Source: Leishmania martiniquensis
Taxonomy: Eukaryota > Euglenozoa > Kinetoplastea > Trypanosomatida > Trypanosomatidae
Direction: 5' to 3'
Length of the DNA: 64,000 nt
Assembly: GCF_017916325.1 (NCBI RefSeq)
Contig: NC_090168.1
Coordinates: 443,692 to 507,691, forward strand
A model generated the notes under the pieces. That model ran no database searches. It saw only the letters and a list, made by a program, of their open reading frames with translations, and was not told where the DNA came from. Position numbers and translations under genes: made by a program. Each line of letters opens with the position of its first letter. Position 1 is the stretch's first letter. This document shows positions 20,224-30,843 of this stretch, one piece after another.

Positions 20224-23200
20224 AGACACATTATGAAAGAAGCGTCGCCATCGTGGAATGCGCCTTTGGCGTGCTCGCACGCACACTCCCCCACTCCTAA
20301 CAGGCGCACAAAGGGGCTCCACAAAAAAACGCACAGCGACTCCTTTTCTGTCTCAACGTGTCCGCCCGGTCACTTCTCCGCTACGCCTCTCTTGAACATG
20401 GCACGGAGCCCGGCGTTCGGTGGCAGAGAGGGCCTCCTCTCTCGCCCTCTCACGGCCCTCTCCTTTTGCTTGTTGCCCGAAACGGGAGAAGGAAGGGAAC
20501 ACCGCCCCATGCCCGTCTCCCTCACCCCTTCCCATGCCACAGCATCGCAGGCACGCTGAGTTCAGCGAGGCAGCAGGAAAGTGTACGCGCGTGTTTGGCT
20601 ACGCATTGGTGTGCCCCCTATCACCCCCCCTCCCCTCTCTCCCTCTCTCCTCCCCCGCATATGGATATAAACGGAAAACGCAAAAGGAAAACGAACGTTT
20701 TTTGTCCCGCGTCTCTTTCCATTTCTTTCCTTTACGGTGAACAAAAGCGCTAATGGAAATACCCCCCGCCCCGATCCGCCCCACGCTGCCCTGCTGCCCA
20801 AAACAAAGAATGAGGAGCTGTACGTGCTTGTTGCGGCAACCGCCTCCCTCCTCCACCCCCTCGGTTTCTTCTCCTTCGTCTAACTTCTGGAGGTGTTTTC
20901 TTTTTTTTCTGTGTGTGTGTGTTTCGGTGGTGGTGCCCTCACCAGAGTTCGCACGCAAGCTCCTCCTCTTCCTGTGTACGTGTTGCTCAAGTGATTTATG
21001 CCTTGTTAGCTTTCCTCCGCCGTCGTGGCTCTGTTGAGTCGCACTATTTCACTGATTGCCTCGCTTCTTCTTTTTCTGGTTGTTTTGTTTTTTTCCTGCA
21101 TGCAAACGGCAACGCTTGCCGTGGCAAGGGTGAATCACCGACGCTCTGGGCTTGGTTTGCTTGTTTACTTTCCCTGTTTCACGGTCTGCCGCGGTTTGTG
21201 TATCGTCTAAAGGTACCGCTATTCAGAGCATAAGCGGAGAAGCAGAACAACGAGCCGTGCCAGGCTCCTTCCCTACTCTTCCCTCGCCCCCCCTATCCCT
21301 CATCTCCGCTGCTCCTTTCTTGTGGGAGGGGTGTCTTCCGTAGTCGTGCATGTTTTTGCGCATGTGCCCATTAGCGACCAGCAGCTATCCACAGGCTCCG
21401 TCAGCATACACACACACACACGCATGCACGTGGGGCTGGGCGCTTTCCTTCGTGGTTCACGTATGCGCATGCTAGTCTCTTGTCGTTAGCTCTGTTGTTT
21501 GGCTCTATGGTCTTCTGAGGCTGCGTAGATACCTTTCAGTGAGTACCATCCTCCTTCCCCTTCCGCGCGCACACGCAAGGTGGCTTGAACGAGGGTCAGC
21601 CATGCGCGTATGCAAGCACGCCTCCCTCGATAGGTCGACTGGGCGCGTCTTCCTTTGCCTCTTCACTGTTATTATTACTATTCGCCTTCGCTTCTGGGGG
21701 TCATCAAGGCTGGGGGTCAAAAAGCGAAGCGAAGCAATATAAATGCCGCTTACGAAAGAAGAATTTAAAAAATCTGCATGGAATGTTGAAAACGGTATCG
21801 CTCTTGCACTCTTAGTGCCCCTACCCACCCATTCCTCCCCCCTCTTGCCCTTTTTTTCCTGATCGAGGCCACGAGGCTGTCCATGTTCTTCATTGCTGTT
21901 GTTTTTTCTGTTTTTATATCCGACGCGCCCTGCCCGCATGTAAAGAGCTTTTTGAGCATCCCCCTCCGTGAACGGGACTCGCACAAGCAAAGACAAATAG
22001 CCGTGTGCATCACACCGAATGGCCGAGAAAGAGCCATGGAAGAGCACCCAGGTGAAACGGCATCCCCGGATTTTTGTGGATGCAGTGGCGGCCTTTAGCT
22101 TTCTTTAGAGCAGCGCTTTTTTTCTTTGTTGTTGTCTCCCCTTCAACGACACCCGCAGTCGTGCTGCTGCTGTTGTTGTTTCCTTCTATCTTCTTCCCTC
22201 TTTTCTCCTCCATTTCCGCTGAGGAGGTTCTGAAGAAGAGGCCGGTTTCGTTTTTTTGTCGTTTTTCTGTTTGTATGTGTGCGCGTCTGCCCCTCTTCGC
22301 ATGAGTGGTGCTCATCTTGTAGTCCTCTCTGCATTATCATCTCTGACAGTTGCCGCTGCCTCTTGGCAGCGGTTTGTAACTGTTTTTTTTTTACGTCCCT
22401 ATGTGTGTGCTGTGTCTACCTACATACGTGTACTCGCTCCTCGTGTCTTCCTCCTCGATTTATTGGCCCACACTCTCCATTATCGCTTCTGTTTTTTCCT
22501 CTTTCTCTCTCTTTCGGTCGCCGTTGTTCTCTTGTTCTGCTCTTCATGTCTTCTTCTGTGCCTTCCCTTCTCCTGGCTCGTTGATAGAATGCCAGCTCTT
22601 TCCTTGCCCTTTCCCCCCTTCTCTGTTTCTCTTCTGTCATCATCTCCACGTAGCATGAGGCGGGTGCTCTGCTTTTGTTTTTGTGCGTATGCTTTCGTAC
22701 GCATCTGCGTGTCCCTCCGTCTCTGAGTCGACGTGTGCATGGATAACCTCCTTTGCCTCTTCTGACTGTCGCTGACTATGGTCTAGTTTTGGTCGGCTCT
22801 CTTCTTCTCGCTTCCTCAGCTCTGACCGCCTCATCCGTGGCGCTCATTTCACCCACAATGCATGTGCGCTCTTCATTTCTTTTCTTACAGTTCTCCCTCT
22901 CGCACGATGTTTCGCTCGTGCTGCTGCACTTGCGCGTGCCGCCAGTGCATTTGCCCTTATCTCTTTGCGTTTTTTTCTTTTCGCGTGTTCATTCACACCT
23001 TTTCTGGCGCTTTTTTTTCCTCCCCAAGCTATCGTCATTCGCACACATTACACAATGGCGGGCAGGGAGCCCTCGCCGGCTGAGAGAGGTTCAATGAAGT
23101 GGCGCACTGCGATGTGGACGGGCTCTCTTTTTCGTTTCCTTCACTTTGTTATTCGTGCTCGGCAGCGTGTGCTGCGGGCCGGGAATATTTACTTCATCAG

Positions 23201-23639
23201 TTCGCTGTTGCGTCACTTGGTGCCGGTGCAAGTCAGCGCGCAAAGGGAACGCTTCTTGGGCTGCTGCTCCTGCTAATACGCACGGAGGAGGGTCTCCAGC
23301 AACGGGTGGTGAGCAGAGGCCACCATGACGCATTTTCGCTTCACCACCCCTGTCCACCCTCTCCTTTACGCCAATGTTGTCTGCCTCCACAGAGAATCAA
23401 AATGGAAGAGCGTCAGCAGTACGCACCTAAGGCGCCTTCGCTGGCAATGCGCCGTCTCCAAATGATTTCCCTCATGCGTGCACCGCGAGTAGGCCGTTGA
23501 TGCGTGTGTCAGCTTCATTGTGTGCGTTATGGTCTCTTCTCGCTCACCCAACCCCACCCCGCTGTCGTCGCTTCCGTTTCCTCCTCCGTTAGCGTTTTCA
23601 GTATGGCCCTGCACGCGATTAGCTAACGACTCACACCTC

Positions 23640-24450
23640 GTTCGTGCTGCATGAGCTCCACCCCACTGGATGCCTACCGCGAGCCCCTTTTACGCAACAC
23701 GCCCGCGCCCTATCAAAGGCGTTCGGGTTCGCGAGAGAGCGGAATACCCCGTCCGCCACAGGCACGCGCCCCCCTTGTGACATCGACGAAAATGGGAGAC
23801 GAGCACAGCGGGCCCCGCACACACCCACGCACGCGCGCACGCTGACAGAGAAGTCCGCCTAAGACAGGCGCCAGGGGCGGGAGCTTCCCGGCACAGCGCA
23901 CCGAGCCCGCGCAAGGCGTGCGGTGCTCAGAAGAGAGCCGGAACGGTAGCCGAGGGAAGGCGGGAGGAGGCGCGCAGCACGTGCCCGAGGAAGGGGGCAG
24001 GGAGGCTGAGCTGTGCCTGTCGGCGCACAGCTGTGCAGGTGGGGACGGTGGCCGAAGGAGACACTGAATGGGACGACCGAAAAAGAGAAACCCTACGGCT
24101 CTTCCCACGAGCCGGACAGCTCATTGGGGGAAGAAGGCGTCTTCGTCACGTATGCTCTCTGTGCGCCTCCCTCTTTCCACGCTTCCTTGCGCGCACGCGA
24201 AGAAGAGTGCAGTGCAGGCGGCAAAAAGCCAACAGTAACGGCGACAGGGGGCCGAATGAAGGGGGAAGAGCAACGCCACTCTCAACGAGAGAGGAGGGGC
24301 GTGGTGCTCGTATGACGCGCTGTTGCAGGGATCGAAGAGTTACTAACAAAAAAAGCATCGATGAATGTGTGAGGGCTCCGCCGGCGCGAGCAGGGCATGG
24401 CTTTGCCTGTTGAATGGGGAAGTAGGCTTGGCCAGCTGCCGTTAGCGCAT
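23640..24450. repeat. Possible degenerate retroposon remnant (GC/purine-rich island)
   Basis: About 800 bases lack the pyrimidine bias of the surrounding spacer and are rich in G, GC dinucleotides and short GAG/GGC words. An A-run is present near 24347. Trypanosomatid 3' UTRs often carry degenerate SIDER-type retroposons with this kind of composition, but I cannot align this stretch to a consensus, so the identification is tentative. Confidence 0.25.
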
Positions 24451-24591
24451 CCGTGAACCTTCGCACTGTAATCAGGGCTGGAGGGCGGTGCCTCTGCTTG
24501 ACTCGGCCGGTAGCGCGCGCGCCTTCCTTTTCCGAGTATCACCCTGTATCTCTCTCGTCTTGTATGCGCTACCATCTCCCCATCACACCCG

Positions 24592-24683
24592 CCTTCCCTC
24601 CTCTTTCCTCACCCCTTCACACGCGAACAACTTTTTTTGGCTTGTCGCCATGCACCATTGGGCATGCGAGGCGGGTTTCACAG
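24592..24683 (+). promoter_or_regulatory. Candidate spliced-leader acceptor for the Rab prenyltransferase gene
   Basis: A pyrimidine tract including a T7 run is followed by AGs at 24669-24670 and 24682-24683. Either leaves a leader containing a 31-codon upstream ORF. Confidence 0.4.
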
Positions 24684-24715
24684 AACAGCACGCCGCCTTC
24701 TTGAAGCTGGCGGAC

Positions 24716-24811
24716 ATGGATAGTCAGCGCATACACACACATACACACGCACACAAAAAACCGCATTACATCCGAGGCACCGTCACTTCACATCCAAAAG
24801 TCTCACTGTGA
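24716..24811 (+). promoter_or_regulatory. Upstream ORF ending one base before the main start
   Basis: An ATG at 24716 opens a 31-codon frame that stops with TGA at 24809-24811. The main ATG is at 24813. If the splice acceptor is at 24670 or 24683, this upstream ORF is in the leader and would force reinitiation or leaky scanning. Confidence 0.4.
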
Positions 24812-24812
24812 G

Positions 24813-26243
24813 ATGCACGATCAGAAAAAGGAGAAGCAGGTGCTACTCCCGGAGGAGCAGGAGACAGCCGCGCGGGAGCATGAGCGTGTCGGTGCCTTGT
24901 ACAAGTCCGTATTGGGCTCAACGAAAGCTCAGCAGTACAATGCAGACACACTGGAAAACACTGAGGCGCTTCTGTTGGCTGTACCGGAGGCCTACACAGC
25001 GTATAACTGCCGCCGCCTCGCCTTTAAAGCCGTAGTAGCGACGCTGTCCTGCTCCGACGTGTCCGTGACAGACACCGAGGCGGCCACTTCAGCTTCTCGA
25101 CGTCAGGAGGAGTGGCTTGTGCAGGAACTGAAGCTCAACTCAAAGGTGCTCATGCTCAACTACAAAAATTACAGCGCCTTCTCACACCGGCACTGGATCT
25201 TTGATCAGCTGGTAGGCTTGGCAACGGTAGAGATGCAGCAAGTCGCTGAGTGCGCTACCGGAACAGCTGTCGGCACCACTGTGCCTCGCATGTATGAGGT
25301 ACTCCGTAGCCTACTTCGAAAGGAACGTGAGCAATGCGAGCAGCTGCTGCAGTTGGACGAGCGCAACTTCCACGCCTGGAATTATCGTCGCTGGGTCCTG
25401 GCACAGGAGCTCCGCGCCACCGGGCTCGCAGCGGCATACTGTTCCGCCGCCTCATCGCTGGCATCGGCGAAGGACGCGACGCAGCCTTCTGCGTCCGCCA
25501 CCCCGGGACTTGTGTTCTTCTCTGCAGAGGAGGCTGGAGAGCTGGAGTACACGACGCGCAAGATCAAGAACAACTTCTCGAACTACAGTGCCTGGCATCA
25601 GCGTTCGCTGGCCATTCAGTCCGCAGTCGCTCGATGGCAGCGGTATCAGCAGGCACAGGCGGGGTCTGCTGATACCGCTGGAGACGCGCGAGAGCACCTG
25701 CAGGCATGGCGAGCAGCTCTTTTGATGCAGTTGCGGGAGGATGTGGATTTCTTGAAGCAGGCTATGTACTGCGACCCAAACGATCAGTCGGCGTGGTTCT
25801 ACGCGCCGTTTGTATTTCAGCTACTGCGCAGTCAGTACCGATGCCATGAGGAGGATGCAGTGGCACTGGAGAACGCCTTCATCCATGCCGTGATTGAACT
25901 CGTCGCCGAAGTGGATCGGATGGGAACGGAAGGCGAGTGCTACTTGCCGTACTACTTTCTCCTCGACCAGCTAATAACACTGCCAGCCACGTCTCTTGAG
26001 CGGCACATCACAGCCTTGTCGGAGAAGGTGCCATCGCTGTTGGCATCAGCGAATGGCGAAGCGGCAGGCGACGGAAATGGGACGAAACCGTGGCAGCGCT
26101 GCTTCGAATACCTGCATGCGCGCTTGTCGAGGGCAGACACGTTTCGTCGGTGCCTTTACGACGATTTGTTTCAGCGCGCTCTGCAGGACTGCCCATTGCG
26201 GCGAGAGTCGCCTGCTGACCATCCGCCTCCCCCCTCTCGATGA
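24813..26243 (+). CDS. RABGGTA: Rab geranylgeranyltransferase (type II) alpha subunit
   Basis: The 476-residue product contains the tandem prenyltransferase-alpha repeats: AYTAYNCRRLAF near 60-75, NYKNYSAFSHRHWIF at about 116-130, DERNFHAWNYRRWVL at about 182-196, NNFSNYSAWHQRSL at about 253-266 and DPNDQSAWFYAPFVF at about 321-335. The wording DERNFHxWxYRR, NFSNYSxWHxRS and DPNDQSAWFY is that of the Rab-specific alpha subunit rather than the farnesyltransferase alpha subunit. With a beta subunit and Rab escort protein it would attach geranylgeranyl groups to Rab GTPases in the cytosol. There is no LRR or Ig-like extension as in the mammalian protein. Low-complexity insertions sit between repeats at about 208-232 and 275-290; the second is encoded by a perfect hairpin. 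The ATG at 24813 is the first in frame. Confidence 0.92.
   Translation: MHDQKKEKQVLLPEEQETAAREHERVGALYKSVLGSTKAQQYNADTLENTEALLLAVPEAYTAYNCRRLAFKAVVATLSCSDVSVTDTEAATSASRRQEEWLVQELKLNSKVLMLNYKNYSAFSHRHWIFDQLVGLATVEMQQVAECATGTAVGTTVPRMYEVLRSLLRKEREQCEQLLQLDERNFHAWNYRRWVLAQELRATGLAAAYCSAASSLASAKDATQPSASATPGLVFFSAEEAGELEYTTRKIKNNFSNYSAWHQRSLAIQSAVARWQRYQQAQAGSADTAGDAREHLQAWRAALLMQLREDVDFLKQAMYCDPNDQSAWFYAPFVFQLLRSQYRCHEEDAVALENAFIHAVIELVAEVDRMGTEGECYLPYYFLLDQLITLPATSLERHITALSEKVPSLLASANGEAAGDGNGTKPWQRCFEYLHARLSRADTFRRCLYDDLFQRALQDCPLRRESPADHPPPPSR
25638..25680. repeat. Perfect 15-bp inverted repeat inside a CDS
   Basis: The arms 25638-25652 and 25666-25680 are exact reverse complements (CAGCGGTATCAGCAG and CTGCTGATACCGCTG) around a 13-base loop. 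The stem falls in a variable Gln/Ala/Gly-rich loop of the Rab prenyltransferase alpha subunit. Confidence 0.95.
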
Positions 26244-26730
26244 ACCGCTACCGCTGCGCGGTGCGTCGACTCTGCCTCGTGTGTGATGTCGGCCTCTTAC
26301 ACGAGACGCCATCGTAGGCGCTGCCAACACGGGGTCGTTGAAGGCTCGGAGGAATAAGCTCACGGACTCGCATTACGCGATGCTTGGCGTCTATGAGCGA
26401 TGGCGTGCCTGTAGGTGGAAGTAGAGCCGGGCCGCAAAGAAGGGAGTCGCACCGAGCGAGCGAGTGAGTGCACAAAAGTAGGTGAGGAAAAGGAAAAAAA
26501 AGAAAACGCCAGTGTTAGACAGGCGCGGCGCTCATGTACCGCGCAGGAGCTCCCTCCCCACTCCTTTCCGTGGCATAGAATTTTCTTCGCACTCTCTCCT
26601 TGCGTCCCACCCCCCACCCCCTCATGACGTCTTTTTCTCAACAACGCGATCCACGAAAAGATCATCTAGCACGCTGTCACTCACGCTACGAGCATTCCTA
26701 AAGGTAAACAAAAGCAGGTCATCACGAGCA
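26244..26730. other. Short spacer
   Basis: These 487 bases hold the prenyltransferase 3' flank and the leader of the next gene. A pyrimidine tract lies at about 26588-26638. An open frame continues upstream of the next gene from 26482, but its sequence is low complexity and crosses the splice tract, so I do not count it as coding. Confidence 0.6.
26588..26669 (+). promoter_or_regulatory. Candidate spliced-leader acceptor for the OCRE-like gene
   Basis: A C/T-rich tract (about 26588-26638) is followed by AGs at 26659-26660 and 26668-26669. The first ATG after them is the MGC start at 26731. Confidence 0.5.
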
Positions 26731-27258
26731 ATGGGGTGCAGCGCTTCCAAGAGCAAGGGGGTTAGGGCGACCAGACCGCCGCAGAGTGAGGCGACTATGG
26801 CAAACGGGAACGCTGGCGGGCCTAACGGCCTTCCGCCACGACCCCCCTCAGATGTTTCAGCCCCTCAGGATGAACAGAACAAGAAAGCCCCCATGCAGCA
26901 AAGCGCTCAGTCGCCTAGTAACCGCTCCGTGGGGCAAATGGCTGGTCAGGCGGCCAGCCAAAGGGACGGCAACGCCGCCACCACGGACGCGGCTTCCGGG
27001 ACGGTGAGCGGCAAGGACCAGCAAAGAAGCTCCTCTGATACGAGCGGCGGCGACGTGGACGGTGAGGGCATGTCTGTTGTGTTGCCAAAGGGTATCTGGA
27101 TGAAGACGGAGGGAACGCCGTACTACTACTCCGCCACGGAGAACCTCTACTACCACCCGCCTAGCTGTCAGTTCTATGACCCGACAAACGAGATGTGGTA
27201 TGACCCAGAGAAGGAGGAGTGGTATCACGATGACGCCACAGATTCCGAGGTGGTGTAG
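26731..27258 (+). CDS. Predicted dually acylated protein with OCRE-like aromatic repeat
   Basis: The 175-residue product begins MGCSASKSKG. Gly2 followed by small residues and Lys is a good N-myristoylation site and Cys3 a likely palmitoylation site, so it is predicted to sit on the cytoplasmic face of the plasma or flagellar membrane. Residues about 10-115 are hydrophilic and disordered (Gly, Asn, Gln, Ser, Pro). Residues about 121-167 form a run of aromatic octad-like units (PYYYSATENLYYH, QFYDPTNEMWYDPEKEEWY) resembling the OCRE motif of RNA-splicing proteins. The frame is open upstream to 26482, but the MGC start directly follows the splice tract and gives the acylation signal, so I chose it. 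The biochemical role is unknown; the aromatic block is presumably a peptide-binding surface. Confidence 0.75.
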   Translation: MGCSASKSKGVRATRPPQSEATMANGNAGGPNGLPPRPPSDVSAPQDEQNKKAPMQQSAQSPSNRSVGQMAGQAASQRDGNAATTDAASGTVSGKDQQRSSSDTSGGDVDGEGMSVVLPKGIWMKTEGTPYYYSATENLYYHPPSCQFYDPTNEMWYDPEKEEWYHDDATDSEVV

Positions 27259-28865
27259 GCCCGCGCAACGCCTTTTCTTTTCAGCAGGGCTTACCGAAGC
27301 GAAAGATGGACCGGTACACTGTATCTTGTGCGTGTGTGCGTGTGTGCGTGTGTGTGGGGGGGGTTGTGTGCCCGAAATGGACGAGCTCGTGACGGTGTGG
27401 AAAAGAGAGCACGGCTGTACGCGGAAAGTAAGGCCATTTGCAGAGAAAGGATGTCTGTGTGAGTGCTCTTCTCTCTTGGAGGGCCGCAGCTGTGGCAGCA
27501 GCAAAGGCAACGCGTTTCCCTCGCAGCGGCGAAACGGAGTGCCGAAAGGCCTGCGCAGTGTTGGACACGCGGGCCACGTAAGATTAGAGTGTCTCCTCCC
27601 TTGAGCACTCACTGCTGGTACGGATATCGAAACGGCAGAAGAGAATGAAGTACGACATCACCCGCTCTCTGAGTTCCTCTTCCCTCTTTTCCCCTCTCGC
27701 CTCCGAGCCACCAAAGTCTCTGGGAAAAGTGACACCGATACGGGACTGAATGGGTTGGAAGAGTCTACGTCTCGCCATCCTAAGCACATGGGCCCCCAAC
27801 TCCTCCAAGAGAGGGAGGGGAAGAGGGCTGCAGCCATTCTTTTCGGTCATTCTGCAGCGTCATCCCCACCCCTCTTCCCATCTCACCTCTTCTCGCTCTC
27901 GCTTTGTTTGCTGCGGCCCTTGTCTCTTTGAGGCTCGCTTCCTCCTTCTTCTCGCCCCTCTTTTACAGGCATCGTTGTCCTTGTCTTTTCCTTCTCCTCG
28001 TGCACGCCCGATGCCCCATTCCGACTCCACGTCATCCTTCCGCTGAGTGGGGCAACCGCGAGCGCCTGTGATGGGTGTCATCATGTATTCGTTTCTCTGG
28101 ACGCATGCACTCCCTCCCCGACTCCACATCTCCATGTCTACTCGCGTTGGTCTCTTCTCTTTCCTTTTCTTTTTTTGACTTTGTTACTTCGGAGTGGCTC
28201 AGCTCTTCTCCTGCGCGCCGGCGCGTCAAAAAAAGAAAAAAGACGTGCGATAGGGGTACAGTGTTGTGTGAACGTCGGCGTCTCCGGCGTTGTGGCTGCG
28301 TGCAGTCTCTCTATCGTAGTTCGTTTGTCCCCTTCACAGCCCGGTCATCTGTAGCGGCAGGAGTTCAGTCTGTGTGTGCGTCTTTGTCACTGTATGTACT
28401 AGACCCTTACCTCTTTTTACTTTTCGTGGTGGTAGTGGCGGCTGTTGCTGTTGTTGTTCGCTTGTCTCGCCCGCTTTGGCTGATTGATTTGCACAATGAG
28501 GGCCTCTGAGCGCGCACGTCTTCCTCTTCCGCAAATATCCGTGTTGCCTTATGCGGATGCGCTATCAGAAGAAACGGAAAGGAACGAGAGACGTTTCACA
28601 TCGGCACCAACCCGCCCATGAGTGGTCTCAGTCGCCGTCCCACATAGTCCGCTTGTGAGAGGTAGAAGAAAGCAGCGGAACGGAAGAGAGAGCAGGGAAG
28701 CGCGCCTCATTACCAATGCAGGTAGACTGGCGAAGAGGAAACAAAAAGTATCGATGCAAGTCGATGCGCACAACTCTAGTGTCTGATCGGTGGGTGCACA
28801 AGAGGGTGTGTAGGTGTATATATGCGTCTGTATTTGTGCCCATCATTGCACCCATGCACGCACGC

Positions 28866-28914
28866 ATGCATATATACATTCATATATATACACGCCTAAA
28901 TATATATATACAAC
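28866..28914. repeat. TA-rich microsatellite cluster
   Basis: Three TA tracts separated by short spacers follow a CA/CG-rich lead-in. Confidence 0.8.
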
Positions 28915-29724
28915 TCGTCCTCGTTCACGCGTGCCGGTCTTTGCTCTCTTTCGACGATTTCCTTATTGTGGTGGTGACTGCGGGTGATGCGTAGCACCTC
29001 TGATGACGCTTGCCGCCATCCCTCTCTTTCTCCACGTGCACGTTTCGCGCGTCTGCTCCTTTTTTTTCTAACGTGGCTTCTGTGCGTATGACTTGGCGAT
29101 ATTCCTCTTCGGTGTGCAGTTGTTGGCGTTGCGGTAGAAGGCGAACGGGCAAACGGAACGAGGGAAGTGCCGCAGCCAAGCATCGAAAGTGTCAAAGTTG
29201 AGAAGAGGACAATGGTGAGAGCACGCCCACAGGGCGCTACGCAAACGTGAGGGTGAGCGACAAGAGCAACAGCAGTCAAAAGAAGGCCCGAGACGTGAAG
29301 AGTGGCGCAGTTCCCCCCACCCCCTTTTCCTCGCGCTTCTCCTTCTTTTAGCGTTGCCCAGCGCTCGCTTCCATGATAGAACTTGGCAGCGCGCTTAAGC
29401 GCGGAGGAGTGAGTGGAGCGGGGAAGAGAGAGGGAACGCGGTGTCAAGAGGAGGTGGGGGCTGTTGTTTTCACAGAGCAGAAAAATCCTTGCGCATTGGC
29501 AAGAGCGGTGTTCACCCGACACCCTTGCCCTCGTGCGTAATACCACCCCACCACCATCACCTGGACTCCTCGGCCCCCCCTTAAGGTCCATCGAGCGACA
29601 CAAACGCATGCGTTGAGAGGCGGCCCTTCTCCCGGTGGCCTTCGTTTTTTTCTTTCCATCTCCGTTCTCTCCTTTGCTGTTTTCGTGTTTTTTTTTCTCT
29701 ACTGGGCGAGTGCACTTTCTGTGC

Positions 29725-29744
29725 GTGTGTGTGTGTGTGTGTGT
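29725..29744. repeat. GT microsatellite
   Basis: An almost uninterrupted GT tract of about 20 bases. Confidence 0.85.
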
Positions 29745-30716
29745 TCATCGTGGAGCTCTCACATGCGTTGCTTAGGTTCGCAAGAGAGCGTGACTGTCTG
29801 CGTTTCCCATGTGTGTGCGCCTAGAGGTTCTGGTGTAGCGAGCGCTGCGCGCCAGCGGTGTTCTTTTTTTTATTTCGTCGGTATTTCTCCGTCATACTTT
29901 GTTGTGCCTTCCCTTGGCTGTTGGCTTCCTGTACGTATTTTTGGTTCTTGTACTTTTCTCTCTCTGCCTCTGTCTTTGCGAATCTTGGTGGGTGAGTCGG
30001 TGTGTGCGCGCCAGATTTCGTACTGGTCTTCTAAATACGCCCATCTGTTCCGGACGGTAGCCGCAGTTTCAACGTGCGGCTTTGTGTCTGAGGCACGTGA
30101 GTGCAGGCGTGCAAATCAGTGGAGAGAGAAATGGGCGGAAATAGCTAGGAAGCAACCGCGCACAAAACGCGGGGTCTTTCGTCATTTCATGAGACACCTC
30201 TGCAGTCGAAGCCCTGGGGTATCCTCAAGCACACACATACACACTCACACACACAAAAGCGAAGTTGAAAGAAGAAAAAGGAAAGACTCCCCAGCACATC
30301 TTCACGGCCCAAGTGGAGTTGGTGGGAGCGATGAGTGTAGCGCATTCGAGTCAGGAGAGAAGGGCGACATGGAGTGGATGGCGGTAGCGAGATGCATCTA
30401 GTCCCCTCTCCGCCACAGTTCCCGACGCTACCTCCTTCCCTGGCGTGCCACTGATGGCGCCGCCCCTGCGCGGCACATGCCTTGATTGAGCCTCCTCCCC
30501 AGCCGGTGATTTTCATGCGCTCCGAAGACGCCGATGGTTGCCCTTTGGCCCGCATGCACTGTCGCTCATCTTCACCTCCATTCAGCTCTGCGGACGTGCC
30601 ACGTGTCGATGCTGACTAGCCACTCACCTGTCGCCTGCCCCCCTTCCCACCCCTCCTCTCCCCATCGGTGTGCCTTTGGCCCCCGTCGCCGCTCTCAAGG
30701 CTGGTGCGCGCGTAAG

Positions 30717-30761
30717 CCCCCTCCCTCTTTCAATTTGCCTTTGCACGTCGGTGTCTCGCAG
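30717..30761 (+). promoter_or_regulatory. Candidate spliced-leader acceptor for the 451-residue protein gene
   Basis: A C/T-rich tract is followed by GCAG ending at 30761. The leader is then 82 bases with no ATG before the start at 30844, which supports that start. Confidence 0.6.
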
Positions 30762-30843
30762 GCAATCGAGCCTCCCTTGGCTCGCCAACGCACACGCAGG
30801 CACGCTGCGGTGAAGCAGAGGAAGAAAATCAAAACAGCCCATC

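Larger units (their letters stand above)
20224..24812. other. 4.6-kb spacer with a composition change
   Basis: From about 20.2 to 23.5 kb the sequence is pyrimidine-rich, like other spacers, and should contain the PSP1 mRNA 3' UTR. From about 23.64 to 24.45 kb it turns GC- and purine-rich (described separately) and then reverts to a pyrimidine tract leading into the prenyltransferase gene. No credible gene is seen. Frames on both strands around 23.6-24.4 kb overlap each other and match no family I recognise. Confidence 0.55.
27259..30843. other. 3.6-kb spacer
   Basis: This stretch contains CA/TG tracts, a TA-rich cluster at 28866-28914 and a GT tract at 29725-29744. The largest + frame, 29613-30401, runs through the GT and CA microsatellites, begins with a low-complexity hydrophobic run and has no recognisable domain. 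An overlapping minus-strand frame at 28896-29609 is equally unconvincing. I see no supported gene. Confidence 0.55.

Noticed and set aside
22256..22726. 156-codon hydrophobic + frame
   Set aside because: Low-complexity Cys/Val/Leu/Phe sequence generated by T/C/G-rich spacer; overlapped by frames in both other phases.
28896..29609. 237-codon minus-strand frame
   Set aside because: It opposes the direction of every supported gene and ends in a TA microsatellite (IYIYI). The sequence is Arg/Ser-rich without a domain.
29613..30401. 262-codon + frame in the 27-31 kb spacer
   Set aside because: It reads through GT and CA microsatellites, has low-complexity hydrophobic sequence and no recognisable fold. 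I would keep it only if ribosome footprints support it.
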